Positions 49,763-62,896 of a stretch of DNA of 64,000 nt are shown in pieces; position 1 is the stretch's first letter; every line of letters starts with the position of its first letter. The position numbers were made by a program, and so were the translations under genes. This DNA comes from Hymenolepis diminuta (taxonomy: Eukaryota > Platyhelminthes > Cestoda > Cyclophyllidea > Hymenolepididae): contig CAADRB010000059.1 in assembly GCA_900708905.1 (NCBI GenBank), positions 743,104 to 807,103 of the forward strand, in the 5' to 3' direction. The notes beneath the pieces were generated by a model. The model made no database searches. It was not told the DNA's origin and saw nothing but the letters and a program-made list of their open reading frames with translations.

Positions 49763-50528
49763 TTTTACTTATGAAATATAAAATGACGAAAAAGCATGCA
49801 ACTTTTAAGGGAACAGCGGAAATATCACCACCACATCTATTGGGGTGTCATCAGTCACTTAAGGTGAAAACACAGATCGGGAAATTGTCCTGAGGGAGGA
49901 CATATCACAAAGGGAGTCGGAAGAAAAAAGGTGAATAGATGAAATGCTGTCACACATGTCTGGAGAGGTTGTTTCGGGATCCCATAAGCACCATCAGAAA
50001 TTTACCACCGAAAGTTTTCGGAGATTGCGGTAAAAGTGCGTAGGAATATTCAAATCAAAAGCTAATGTACTGGCATTGTGTTTAACTGAAACGATTTTAT
50101 GTTTGTTTAAATGGAGTACAAATGAATATTTAAAAATTATGCTATTTTTTGTTATTAACATCTAAATGGTAGGCGAGCATTACCTCTAATTGATAGCTTT
50201 CACTAATGTTATGCTTTTAGCCACCCAGCTATTCCATCTTCAGTCTTCATTTACGACAAATGAACCTCTGACCTCATAATTTGCTCTTCATGTCTGCCAA
50301 ATAGGAAAGCACTGGACTGAGGTCCATCGAAACAGTGATTAAAGTGACCAACTTCAATAGCTGTCATTAGTTAAAAATCAATCTCGAAAATGTGGAATTT
50401 TCTAATTAATTGTTACCTCAAACATGTACACCATTATTTTGCAGATGCCGATTTTGGCAGTTATTTTTCTCAAATATTAATTTTTAATAAATCAATACCA
50501 AAATCAAATTGGAAATTAATATGATCTA

Positions 50529-51104
50529 ATGGATACTATACTTAAGCTTATTGATCGAGTCGATTTACGCGAATCTCGAGGTTATTTCTTTGTCAGAATT
50601 AGACAGGACCATAATCTCGATTATTCTCAATGTCAACCTAGAATTTTGTGTGCATTTTGGGTTGGGCCAATCACAAGACGCCAACGTGTCAAATACCTAC
50701 GCGGAATTGTGATCACACAAACTCTACTGGAGCACCACACTGACCAATCAGAAAATGGTATTGCTCTAAACGTGCCGATCGATATGCACACCTGCATATT
50801 CTCACACACAGCAGGGAACACCTCCGCACTACTCAAGGACGAAGCTTACACGCAAAAACAGTTCGTATATAAGCGAAGGTTTTGAGTTGAGAAAACGGTG
50901 TCAGCGAAGCAATTCGGCTGTACCCGGTAGACGTTCGTGTTACGTGCAGATGTCAACCAATGCCTTCTGGATCCGGTGACCCAGACATATCAGCGGCGAC
51001 TCTCAAAGAAGCTCGTTCGTGTCCCTCAAATGCATCAAAAGGCTGTGAAGTTGTATAAATCATATCTATATCATGCACTTGATATTCTAAATTGCGCTAA
51101 TTAA
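50529..51104 (+). CDS. Candidate two-exon orphan gene
   Basis: Exon 1 (50529-50864) starts with ATG and exon 2 (50931-51104) ends with TAA. The 66-bp intron between them has GTATAT and a CCCGGTAG acceptor, and the join is in phase 0. The product would be 169 residues. The N-terminal half has RGYFFVRIRQDHNLDYSQC and the C-terminal half is basic and helical (YQRRLSKKLVRVPQMHQ, KAVKLYKSYLYHALDILN). An AATAAA lies near 51.23 kb. The stretch is less AT-rich than its surroundings. There is no signal peptide and no known domain that I recognise. Without the intron, exon 1 stops at 50885. It could also be transposon-derived. Confidence 0.35.
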
Positions 51105-52649
51105 TACTGTTATTTACTAACCTACTTCTCTCATGATATTCACCTATCTTTATCTCCACTCCTTCCAAAATAATGTTACATTGCCTAAGCCTTTCATAAT
51201 CACCACATTAAGTGTTGCATCAACTTTAATAAATATCCCTTTCTCCATCCATTTGGCATTTTTTATTCTCGTACATTAGGGAACTCGATGGCAAAGTTGA
51301 CTGACAGAGTTTGTATAGCTTGTAGTGGTTTCCAGGGTTGATTTACCGCGTAATTTGACTCTGAATGAATTTCCAGTACTCATATTTTGTACTTAGTTCT
51401 GCTAACGTTCCGCACTATGCGCGGCTTATTCCTAATAAGAACTCAAACGATATCTGAAGTTGTCATAACCGAGCAGGGGACATCATTGGAGTGATGTCGG
51501 GTGACTTTGAATTGGTTAGTGATGCGAATGATAACAAAAATTAGAGTATATGTTATTTATATCAGCAGAAGGGGAACATAACATGATCTAAGTTGACAGC
51601 ATTTCCATGTCTTGCGTATATAACCCACAGTGGGGATACGGGTGTATCGGATGCCAATCATGTACTCAACGAAAGTTCAACTCAGTCGGAAGAGTTTTAA
51701 ACAAATAGAATATAATTAAAAGGGGAAAATTATTACATCTTTCTACTGAATATAAAGTCTTATTCGCGAAATATCGGCAGCAAGACTTCCAGACTAGACG
51801 ACAGGCCTCAAACCAGGAAGGAGGCACATGCGATGGCTATGTATTAAGAGAAATCTTTTGCCAATTTCACTAATTATGCATACTTTTAATCATTCGGCAT
51901 CTTTGATACCATCTTCAATGGATTATTTGACCTCGTGGTAAAAAATGAAGGAAATAGGCAGATCTAGCAGAAGGAATCTGATATTGGCAAACCTCAGCTT
52001 TTCTCCTACCTCTATTCATGAAAATGCCTGAAATAACCCCCTGATATCTGAAATAATTTTCTTCAAATTATTGCCCTTCCTTGTTGTTTAATGGGGATCC
52101 TCGTGATGGTTTTATTGTGGAATGGGTGGCAAGTTTGATGCAATATTTGAAAAAGAGTCCTCTAAACTCACATTTTCACTGATACTACTTGACAACATCT
52201 CCTTATTAATTGTTAATTGACACTAAGTAAGTTATTTTCCATTAATATTAATGAAACCTATTCAAAAAACACTCTACACAAAGCAAAAATCTGGGTGGTA
52301 CAACAGATTTTCTAAAATTGAACAGTGGCATTAATAATGTGAGATCTGAAGCAAATACCTTAGCGACCATGTGAATTTCTTAAGTACACGTAGTGAATTT
52401 TTCTCCGTTAACGCAAGAAATGCTTCAGACCGAGACCCAACTATGTTCACGGCAAGGTCAAGTAGCTATGGCAACAGTGTGATCAGGAATCGATACACAA
52501 GTGTCATAATAATTTAAACGTAAGCTGCAAGTACGTCATGAGGAAAAGGTAGCTTTTTTTACAGGAGATTTTGTATTAAATAAATCCTATCTTCAGCAGA
52601 AGGACTGGGCTCAATTTGGGAAATGGCTGGGTTCGTGGTCCCTTTAACT
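51105..52649. other. Intergenic, nothing identified
   Basis: No open frames or repeats that I can support. Confidence 0.4.
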
Positions 52650-53115
52650 TAAAAATTTCGGGTGTAGCAAATTGTGTAACGGCTAACAACAGTTGTAGAG
52701 TGGAGCACCAAGAGCTGATTAGATCGAAACGTATTAAATGAACCACGATAGAGGGTTAAAGAGGGTAAGAGAGAGATGAGGGTCAGAGGAGATGAGAGAG
52801 GAGCGAAAGAACCGGTAATTGACAAGTGTACATATGCGTGTGCGGTGCCTTTGCGTATGTGTAAAAAGGCATTATATAGTCTCATGAAGACGGAATAGTA
52901 TGAAGGGGTGGAACGGGTCCGGACATCGCTGAGAGGAACCTAAACCCTTGCAAAGCTCATTCAAGGATCACTAAATTGACTTATTCCGATATTTAAAATA
53001 TACCTCTTGAGGACACACGAGAACTATCTACAGGGAGCTTGAGGTTGCAGTAGGGTCAACCACTTCAAGCGTCACTGTGAGGTCTCAGTGATTAGTGATG
53101 ACCAATTATGGAAAT
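52650..53115 (+). repeat. Dispersed 0.45 kb repeat, copy d
   Basis: Collinear with copies a and b: ACGGCTAACA near the start, GAGCACCAAGAGCTGATTAG, AATGAACCACGATAGAGG, TATTCCGATATTT, TTGAGGACACACGA and GTCACTGTGA near the end. It is diverged. It begins TGTAGCAAATTG, compatible with an LTR start. Confidence 0.55.
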
Positions 53116-53439
53116 ACATGGGGAGTCATCCTTCACATGATAGACAATGCAATCAAATACTTCCAATAGTTAGTAAATTCGGGGTTCAATGTTTTAAATG
53201 AACTGATTTTAATACTTCAAGCTATCGAAAACATTCAGCACATATTCTGCGTTATTTTGTTTAGCTAAAATACCCCATGTCCATGTAACTCAATTTAATT
53301 TCCACTTAATTCCATTTATAAGTGCAATGAAATATTTTAGAGCCCAAATTGTAAATAGTGCATTTAAGAGTTCACTTTAAATGTTTTACTGATTTAGTAC
53401 TACTTAGCCAAAGTACTAGATAGAGCGCCTCCAAAAACC

Positions 53440-53900
53440 CAGTTCATAAATGCCTCTTTGTTGGCTGACAGTAAATGAAAGAAAAGAACACCAAGGATTG
53501 CGTTGACCAGGTTGTATTGAACAAACCTCAGTACAGAGTCTCAAGGGGAAATAGAGAATTGGAGGAGAAGGAGTGAGCAACGGGAGATGCGTTGGACGAG
53601 CCAGGGTCCTCTGTGTGTGAGTGTGTGTCTAATGGAAGGCTATTTATAATCGACACTTTGGGTGAGGACACGCATAAGGATGTATTTGTATGCGTGCTTG
53701 AATTGGACGGGACGATTGTAGGAAAAGGAAGGGCCAGTGCAGACCCTAGTAGTAAGACCGACTAAGCGGTGCCTGCTACTTTCGTCCGAGGTATGCTTAC
53801 CTTTTCCGATCGATGAAAATAGGCCAGCTGAGGACACACGATGTTCATCCTAAGAGTGCTTGGGGTCAAAGGAAAGGTTAAAAGTTTACAGACATTATTA
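53440..53900 (+). repeat. Dispersed 0.45 kb repeat, copy a
   Basis: Best match to the inverted copy at 43.95-44.43 kb, with a long shared run around AACGGGACGATTGTAGGAAA and around GTGCTTGGGGTCAAAGGAAA. It lies 325 bp downstream of copy d in the same orientation, so d and a could be the two LTRs of a miniature element (TRIM type). Confidence 0.7.
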
Positions 53901-56900
53901 TAAGGATGAGATAATCAAATTTTGGTGACTATCGATGACGTAAGATAAATATTTCGGAGAAGGGATTCATCCTTCAAATGACATGCGTTAGTTTTACATC
54001 ATACCATTATCTACAGTAAAGTAAACAATTAAATAAACGCTGTACTTTAATGAAAATAGCTAACATTTCGCTAATTTTGAGTGACAAATAGCGATCTACG
54101 CTCTAATGAGTTGGCGAAGGAGCTACTGTCCTGGAAATAACCAACCCATGATCCGCCTTTACGACGAACGAAAAATGAACTCCTTAATATTTAACATCCC
54201 AGATATTTTGTTTACTTATTGCGAAATTCCGAAGTGGATTTCAAAACTAATTAAGTTCGCTCTCCGGTGTTAGAATATGAAAATGAAACTTGTGAAAACA
54301 TGATCTGAATTCTGAGTAAGGAATGACAGCCTTGAAATGTAACAATTGAATTTTCTCAGGAGTTTAAAGAGCTCACGGAATCCGGACTACTAGTGGTGGA
54401 ACATGCATGAGATGGTTTTTCAAATAAACCAGGTATACTCATTTAAACAATGACATTGTGTTACTGTATCTTTCGGAATTATTAAACTGACTCAATCTCC
54501 GTTATTATTTTTGTACTCCAAATGAACACCTCAATTAAGTAAAAATAGATTAATGAACTGAAACGCTACCTGAGGTCTACAAAAAAGCAAGAAGGTACCT
54601 GCCCTGTAAGTGGCTTCGGTGCATTTAAGGTTGCCTGCAGCAGTGATTCCTAGCCGCTCTCTCGCGAAATGCAAATGTGACGTGGCTACGTTCTCATGAA
54701 GCGTGAACACGACGACAATAAATCGGCATTGCGATTAGGTACAAATAGCGCATTAAAGCTGAAATATAGTCAGATGGTTACCTAATAATGCATTGACAAC
54801 GGATGACTCATATCTACTAAAAATAGTAAGAGAGAAGAGAGAAGGAATATTCAAAACACGGTTCATTGAGCAGATGCGACTAAAAATTGCGCGAACGATT
54901 GGCTCATTGGTTAAAGGATCATTGGAACAAATTTTTAGTTATAGTCATTCCAGATCCCATTACAATCAGTACCTAATATGTCAGCATACCTTGAGTTTAA
55001 GCGGGGGGACATTGAGTGTACTATTATGAACCGAGACCCCACGCGGTTCGGTTACTAATAGAAATGAATCTCTGTTCATTAATTAACATGGGATAAATCA
55101 GCTTCTCGTTTCTTCGCAGAGATGAAATATATGGTGAATGATTAAGGGAATCAGTTGCAGTTTGAAAGACCTGAGATTTCTTAAATTCCATGAAATGGCT
55201 TGTATCTGTGCGACAAGAAATTTGAAGGTTTAATTTTTCACTTTTTTCAAAACTTTTAGTACACAAGGAGAAATCACGAAGAGTTCCACGTGCCAATCAA
55301 ATAGACTAGATGTGGAATATCCAGAATATAACTTGAAAATAAGATTTCAAATGAATTCAAAATAGTATATTATTCCTAACCAATGTCATCTTATCGGTTT
55401 TAACACACTGGATCCGTGTAAAAATCTACAGACGTCTGAATGTACAAGAATGCTTGAAATGTTAGGCAGTTCAGAAACTCATTGTTTGTGAGCAAACATA
55501 GCGATGAATTGTTGCAGAAGTACATGTCCAAATTGATGTGCGAAGACCGTCAAAATCTGATACGCAAAACTCAAGACCACACTTTCTCTACTTCGCTCCG
55601 AGGGAGTTCAACAAAGTGGAGGCGAATTTTTACTTTCAATCTGATCTTCAAATAAAATCCCACGTTGTGCGGCCTTAAATTCCTTTTTTGAAGTGAATAA
55701 TAATTAAATTCTAAGTTAAGGAATCAAGCAATCACCTCGCCTATCACTTGCCGAATTCAAAATTAAAAAAAGATTTTTATTGTTTTATTTCAAGCATCCT
55801 TTGTGATAGAAATATCTAAAAAGAATACTTCTAAGCTCACATTAGCTAACATCGATTGTGAGAAATCTTCTAAACGAGAACCGATCCAAGACTAGACAGT
55901 CTCAATTTTATTTGCGGAAGTTGGGAATCAGGGCACTTGTGAGAAATCAGATGAACGCTATCATCATGAGGAAGTGTGAACCGAAACCATGAATGGGGAA
56001 CACATATGCGAACATATTTGGACGTAAACATCCAATGGTGGGCTCCACATTAATATATCGCGGGATTCAAACGTCAATTCGGTGTCGTAATAAATCGGTC
56101 AATTAATTTTCCGGAAGAGGATAACCTAAATAAGAGAAATCATATAAGAACCCTTAACGGTTAAATATTTACTCACTGAATTCAAATACACATGGTAAAA
56201 GAGGTCATTTGTTTACCAAATGGGATGTTTCAATAGAAATAATGGCTTTGATAAAGACTACACTTTAAAATGCGATTTCCTTATTCATGTAGAAACAGTT
56301 AGGTCTTAAACCTTGTACACTAAAGCAAAGTGAATTGATTCCTTAAATAGAATTCTTCGGAATTTAGCAACTCTATTAGACATTCGATACTCCCAGCCGA
56401 GATATTAGTACTTTCTTGTGCGATCTAGAACCGTGGCACACAACACCCCCCGCTTGGTGTAATCTAATAAGTCGGGGTTAGTTAAATCTATCATCCTGGA
56501 GGGATTGTAAAGCTTGCGTTGCACCAGTGACTCCTCGGATCACCATCATAAACCCTTGCTTACCAGCGTTAACAACTTATCCGATATTTTTTATCCTTAA
56601 CGGTTTAAACAACAATTACCATTATTATTATTATTATTAAAAAGAGCATTTAAATGGCAATTCACACAACGCGATTTGAGAGGTATTCATTGTTGTAATT
56701 TTACCTGAGGTTTTGTTTCAACTGCGGGAGATAGGAGAGCAATAGCGACAACAAAAGTTCCCAGTCTTCTAAAATATTTGAGTAAATCTAATTACTTATC
56801 TAGGAATTATGCTAAGTGGAAGAAATTTGATATCAATTCACCTCAACACTGCTATTACGTGGCATCACCATAACCCATTCCCTTTTCAAATTTTAAAACA

Positions 56901-56991
56901 AACGTGGAATAAAGAAAAAGATTTATGTAACATTATATTATTTTAACAACAGAGTAACTAGCTGCTCTGGAGGTCTACAAATGCCTTTTAA
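53901..56991. other. Intergenic, 3' flank of ABCB6
   Basis: No supportable gene. An ATT microsatellite lies at 56.62 kb. Confidence 0.4.
56621..56639. repeat. (ATT)6 microsatellite
   Basis: Six ATT units. Confidence 0.9.
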
Positions 56992-59900
56992 TCATTCCTG
57001 ATTCGGAGTATCCATTGTTGTCTGCTTCAACCACAGCTCAGCGTAACGCCCATCTGGAATGGCCAAAAGTTCCGAATGGCTTCCTCTCTCTACGATCTCT
57101 CCCTGATGCAATACGAGAATCTCATCCGCATTCCGCACCGTAGATAAACGATGTGCAACAATAATAGTCGTTTTGTTCTCGCAGATCTTATCAAGACTTT
57201 CCTGAATTAATCTCTCGGTGCCTGTATCAAGGGCAGAGGTGGCCTAAAAACAAAGTTAAACATAATTATCTACTTATAATGAATTAGTAGAATTTATTTA
57301 GGTTTATTTGCTTCATCGAGAAGGATAATCTGAGGACATTTGAGCACGGTTCTTGCGATCGCAACACGCTGCTTTTCTCCGCCAGAAAGCTTAAGACCTC
57401 TTTCTCCAACGATAGTCTCGTAACCCTGAGGGAAGTCCTGAATACGTTCATGGATTTCAGCAACGCGGGCGGCAGCTTGAATTTCTTCTGGCCCTGCCGA
57501 GTGCCGACCATATCTAATGTTATAACCAATCGTGTCGTTGAATAGAACAGTATCCTGTAATACAAACAATTCTCATTGAATCACCAAGAAAATTCCGACC
57601 TATTCTGAAACGAAAATGTGAAAACTCACCTGAGGAACAACTCCGATAGCTTGACGAAGAGATTGTTGAGTGACATTGAGAATATTCTGATCATCGATTA
57701 AAATTTCACCACTGGTTGGTTCGTAGAAGCGGAAGAGAAGACGAACAATTGTGGATTTTCCGCTTCCTGTTTGACCAACCTGTCAAGGAATAAATAAATA
57801 TACAAAAATAAAATTTCAAAAGATATTTAATTTTCGCTCTTGAAAAATTTTTTCATTTTTTAATGGATTTAATTATGCCATACTGTGTGTTTACCTCAAC
57901 GAAATATTTAGCTGCAATAGAATACTCCTTAAATAGCCGAATTTCGATTACCCCAGTCTCATCTTCTGCTCTCAAACATTGCAAGTAAGGTAATCAGTTG
58001 TCTTTTGCAAGAGCGAAATTCATAATTTCAACTAATATTTTTTTTCGTGCTTTCGGAGCCTATTCTATTACGTACAGATTGGAATGCATTACCACATTGA
58101 TGAGACGAAATAACCATCGACTTATTTGCAGAAAATAATGTCTTTTAAAAACTAGAAGCACTTTATACTGATGTTAGGTAAAATGAGATCTGATCCTGAA
58201 AAGTCATATTTTGAAAGCAGAGTCCTTGACACTTGAGACAGTACACAAATCTGAAGGTATTACCAGTATGAAATAATGAGACGACAGAACACGATTCATG
58301 TCTCTATGTAGTCATTTGATTGCAGATTTGTAAAAAAACTTTACTGAAACGTTTTCAAGTAGAAGAGATAATTGAATGAGCGAAAGGTTAATCCAACTTA
58401 CCAAAGCAACCGTTTTTCCCGGTGCGACGGTGAAGGAGATATTCTTCAAAACCTGCCGCCTAAATGAGAAAATATCGGACGTGGTTAAACATAGCGAGAA
58501 CTAAACAGCCCCATCAACATCTCAACTCGAACCTCCTATTTAACGTAAACAGTTGCGACTACATTTAGCCTATAACGACCTTAATGTGGCCTACCAAGTC
58601 AAGAAATTGAATCAGACATTGAAGGCGTTAAACACAGAGTATAAACATGAAATCTCAAGACCTACTTACTCGGAAATGTACGAGAAGTTAACATTTTTGA
58701 ATTCAATTTTGCCTCCGGTGATAGCCAAACGAGTAGAGTTTGACGCATCGTGAATTGCTTTATCTTCCTCAAGACTCTCAAACATGTTCTCCATGTCCAC
58801 AAAACTCATTTGCAGCATGCTAAAAGACACAAAATCCACTTAGGGATAAGTTTATTCATTGCTACTGAAAAAGATTTCGGTGTCCACCTTACCGATAATA
58901 AGTGCCGAAGAGATTGAGTGGAATGTAAAGCTGAAGAATGTAACTACAGAAGAGGACAAAATCTCCCACAGTAAGGACACCGATGACAACATCTCGAGCA
59001 CAAAGAAGGGTACCCACCAGGAGACCCAACGTAATGATAATTGACTGGGTGACATTAAGAAGCGAGAGTGATGCTTGGTTAAGCCAGTTCGCTCGCTGGT
59101 AATTAATAATCGCCTTATTATAGCGTTCAACTTCGAAGGCCTCACCGTTATAGTACTTTACCTGAAGAATGTGAGAATATCAATTAAGTGAATGAATATA
59201 TTTGAGAACCATAAGATAGCAAGATAATTGAGCGCACGGTTTCGAAATTCATCAGAGAATCGACAACGACCGCACCTACAACGTTGTTCAAATTGTTCAT
59301 AACTCGACGGAGTTTGTTACGCCATTCTGTAATGATAATTGTAATAGCTAAAATATAAAAAAAAAAACAATGAAAACCAAGCCAGAAAAGGAATATGTTC
59401 AAAGTGTATGTGTTCTGAAAATTCTTAAACTTATATTATAGGATGAAGAAATGAAATTAATAGAAGAGTTCAAATTCAGACTGCGGATTAAATAATGGCG
59501 ACCATATTTGACTTAGCAGCAGAAATTATATTAATGCTTCTAGGGACAACTAAATGCTTTGATCACTACTGTAATTCATTGATATGTATCTGGAAGCTAG
59601 GACCTTTTCCGGATTGTAAGAAACAGGCGAAATGGGGTATGATAAGGCAGTGGACCGATTTTGCGTTGTATTCATTAACAGTAGGCGCGCAATACATTGG
59701 GAGACTGAGCAGGTCTGAGTCAGGAGGCGCAGGTAGTACAAGTGCTGTTCACTAGGCCAATAAGGACTACACTACTAAAAACCTCAAGGAAGTGCAAGTG
59801 CAGGTGAGAATAAAAGCCACGGGCCAATACGACTGGAAAAGTGAAGAGGAAAGAAAAATTAACTTAGATTTCAAAAGCCGAAATATGATAAAAAGATGCA

Positions 59901-62896
59901 TTTTTAATTAACCAAACCAGAAACAAACCGTCTGAAGTACCAACAGGCTTCACATATGTGAAATGTTTAAAAATGGAAGCTTCCCATCCATTCTCGTAGC
60001 TTGAGAATACATGAATTGGAGTTCAAACGTTGCCGCTAAGATAATATGGACTTTAGATATGAGAAATTGAAGCAATTACTCGATTTAATAAACAAAGTAA
60101 GAAATTTATTTGCATGACACATACATGTGAAAATGCTTTGTTTAAAGTGAAAAACGGAAATATATGGGGAGCCAGAGTATACCAGACGCGTTATACAGAG
60201 GACTGTTGTAAACATTCTCCTCGTCCATTTTGGAGTAATAAAGTTAGCAGAAGAAAATAGAACACAGACCACCAATGTCCAAACCGAAAGAAATCTTGAC
60301 CTACTGAGAGTGGATGGGTGGATGCTGATAGGGAGAAAATATCGAATATTTATCGATGCTTTAACAGAAATTTGACTAGAGCAGTAGATTATTCAATTAC
60401 TCTTCTTTTGTGCCAGTGGCTGAAAATGGTGATTCCCTACAACAATATTATTAGCTAACCAGGTGGTATTACCGTAACCCGAGTTGCATATAAACAATTA
60501 CGCTTTCCTGAGAAAAGTACGAGGTTGAATTACCATTGAGCAACTGTAGTCCAAACATTTGAGCAACTTTACTTATACGTTATAAGTATACAATAAGTGA
60601 CAACGTTATGTTATAGCCGTGTGAATAACGCGTATTAGAAATCTATCCGGTGGGTATCTGAGTATGAAAATCCCAATGTAATTTTTGTGTGGAGGGAGAC
60701 CATTAGTTTATTTAGAAAGGTTTATTCGATAAAAAAGAATGTTCACGCAAATAAAAAACGAACGATCGGTTTGAAGGAGGCTCAATAACCACATGCTTGG
60801 TTCCGGTCATGACATTACTGCATTCGCCTTACGTATACCCTGATAGCTTTAATTAATACAAAAGCAAAGTAATGTATATGCAAAGCGAATCAGAAGTCAA
60901 GATTAACTCCTAACTACTGACGTCAAATACATCGACGCCGAGGAAAAAATGTTTATCAAATGAGGTCAAAATAAGCAGCTTTTTCCCATGAGTAAGTTGG
61001 GCGACTTACCTGAAACGAGAAGATTTTATCCTAGCATAGTAAGCCGTACATTTCTGTATCATAAACGGTGTTAAGAGGAAGACAAGAAGATCGAATACTA
61101 ATGATGAAATTCCCAGCAAAATTCTTGGTAAATTAAAATTTTCACAAAAATTTGGTTGTTAATCTGAACAACAAGGGAATACGCAATAAGCAAGACACAA
61201 TAGGCAGTATATGTTGTGAAGAAAGGAGACTGCTTACCGATGTAGAAAGTCATAGTGAGAAAGACGATGAGACCGTACCAGAAGTTGAAAGCCGTGATGA
61301 AGTAGACGATACCCACAAGAATATCGATGATGGTTGGAGCAATGTTAAAGAAGAGGTAACTGAGCACAGAGGAGACACTCGAAGTACCACGGTCTACGAT
61401 GCGCAGCATTGCACCGGTCTCTCGTGACAAGTGCCAAGCCATTGATTGGCTGGAAGGCAAAGGGAAAATAATCAAATCATTGAAATCTCGGCCACAAAAT
61501 GATACTCAAATGATTCCTAGAATCCATCTTGAGCAGAACCTTTTTAACTGGCATTAATAAATACAATGGATCATGCCAATAACTGTGCGAGTTACAGAGG
61601 TATCCACCTCAAATAAAAAAAATTTCGACTATTCGATCATGTAAGGCTAGAAATGGACGAAGAGGTGCTTAGGATAAACAATAACGCATCTATTCCAAGA
61701 CATCGACTTACCCTTGGAAATGCTTGAAAAGATGAACACTCAACATTCTTGTGCAGTATTGATCTACAGGATTCCACAATTGACCTTGCAAAGCTCCCAG
61801 TAAACCCGAACTAGGAGATCCAACACCCTGAACTGCTCGAATTCCGATATAGGCGAGAACAAGATCCCATCGATATACCACACCACTTGGGCCAACAATC
61901 GTAGCCATAATATAACTGAAGTTTCCGGATCTCATTTGCTGAACAACAGTGCTCATATTGTGATTATTAGTTACATTCGGTGTCAAACTGTTCACTAAAC
62001 AAAAAAAAATTAATTGGAGTTTAAGAAATCGAAATCAATTTACCAACACTTCGATAGAATATCGGAACATAAAGGTTGACAACTCGAGTAATAATCAATA
62101 TGCCAATACAGAGGAAAAAATTGAACTTTAAACCGATTCTGCCCTTTGGCCACACAAAAGGAAGGAAAATTTTAGCTCGGCGTTTAAAAACTTGCCATCT
62201 AGTGGCAGAAGCATTTGTTTGGGGAGTTGGATTTTCATTCGTAAGATGCTGGTAAAGAACGCCATAATTTGGAGCACCAGGAGCCACAAATCCAAGAATA
62301 AATAAAATCAGGATGCAAACATACTCAAGTATCCAAAACGCTAATTCAACTTTACTTTGAGTACTAAAAGACAAATTATTATAGACTAGAATTCAGACTT
62401 ACTCATTAAGTTTCCACCACCAAGAGTCATTGCCGATGGATGTCAATGGAAGATTAATCAACACAAAACTGACGGTCCAAAATAAAAGTAGGGGGAATCC
62501 ATGGCCTCTAGAATACAATCTGGGACAAGTGCGTCTGCGTTCGAGAAGAAGGAGACAAAATGCCACAATCCATGAGAGAGGCATTCCGATACCGTATAAG
62601 ATAACAAACCCAAAGGATGAATTAGAATCCTTACTTTCAAGAGTAGAAAATGTAAGAATATGTGCGATCGTTAAAGGGATTGTAAAAAAAGATAACGAGA
62701 TCTGAACTTTGCAACCGAATGAACTAATTCTACTTTCTGAACGACGAGAATTACGACATAAAAATATGACATATATAGTTATAGCGATAAGAGAAAGAGA
62801 TAGTGACAGGATAGTTGAGATTGTCCAAAGGAAACATCTATTAAGCCCATTCTTCCAAGGATGAATAAAATCCTGATCAGGAGGACAAAACAGCAT
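56992..62896 (-). CDS. ABCB6: ABC half-transporter, ABCB6 type
   Basis: Mitochondrial or lysosomal type half-transporter linked in animals to porphyrin and heavy-metal handling. Exons are 62896-62403, 62363-62044, 61994-61712, 61449-61238, 59347-59238, 59161-58893, 58819-58670, 58459-58402, 57779-57630, 57554-57312 and 57243-56992. They total 2541 nt, 846 residues (human ABCB6 842). An N-terminal TMD0 with about five membrane segments precedes the core membrane domain (EFxVERY-type [28 protein letters not shown]). The nucleotide-binding domain has Walker [10 protein letters not shown] at 634-642, signature LSGGE at 738-742, Walker B LLDE ending at 763, then SALD and the H-loop His at 794 (VAHRLS). 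All catalytic motifs are intact. The first ATG is 62896. The intron between 57243 and 57312 begins with GC. The 1.9 kb intron 4 holds a repeat copy. Confidence 0.95.
57244..57311 (-). other. GC-AG intron in ABCB6
   Basis: The exon ends CTC GAT GAA, followed by GCAAATAAACC. The next exon starts GCC ACC TCT GCC after TTTTTAG, restoring LLDE-ATSALD. No GT donor gives this invariant junction. Read-through would give a stop four codons on, before the D- and H-loops. Confidence 0.9.
59540..59750. repeat. Dispersed repeat family 3, copy f (in ABCB6 intron 4)
   Basis: Matches 45120-45380. The minus strand reads [16 protein letters not shown] against STALSYLISHVPHNPD in the other copy. It may derive from a mobile element of unknown class. 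Confidence 0.6.

Noticed and set aside
61152..61427. Plus-strand open frame across ABCB6 exon 4
   Set aside because: It is the antisense shadow of a conserved ABC transporter exon.
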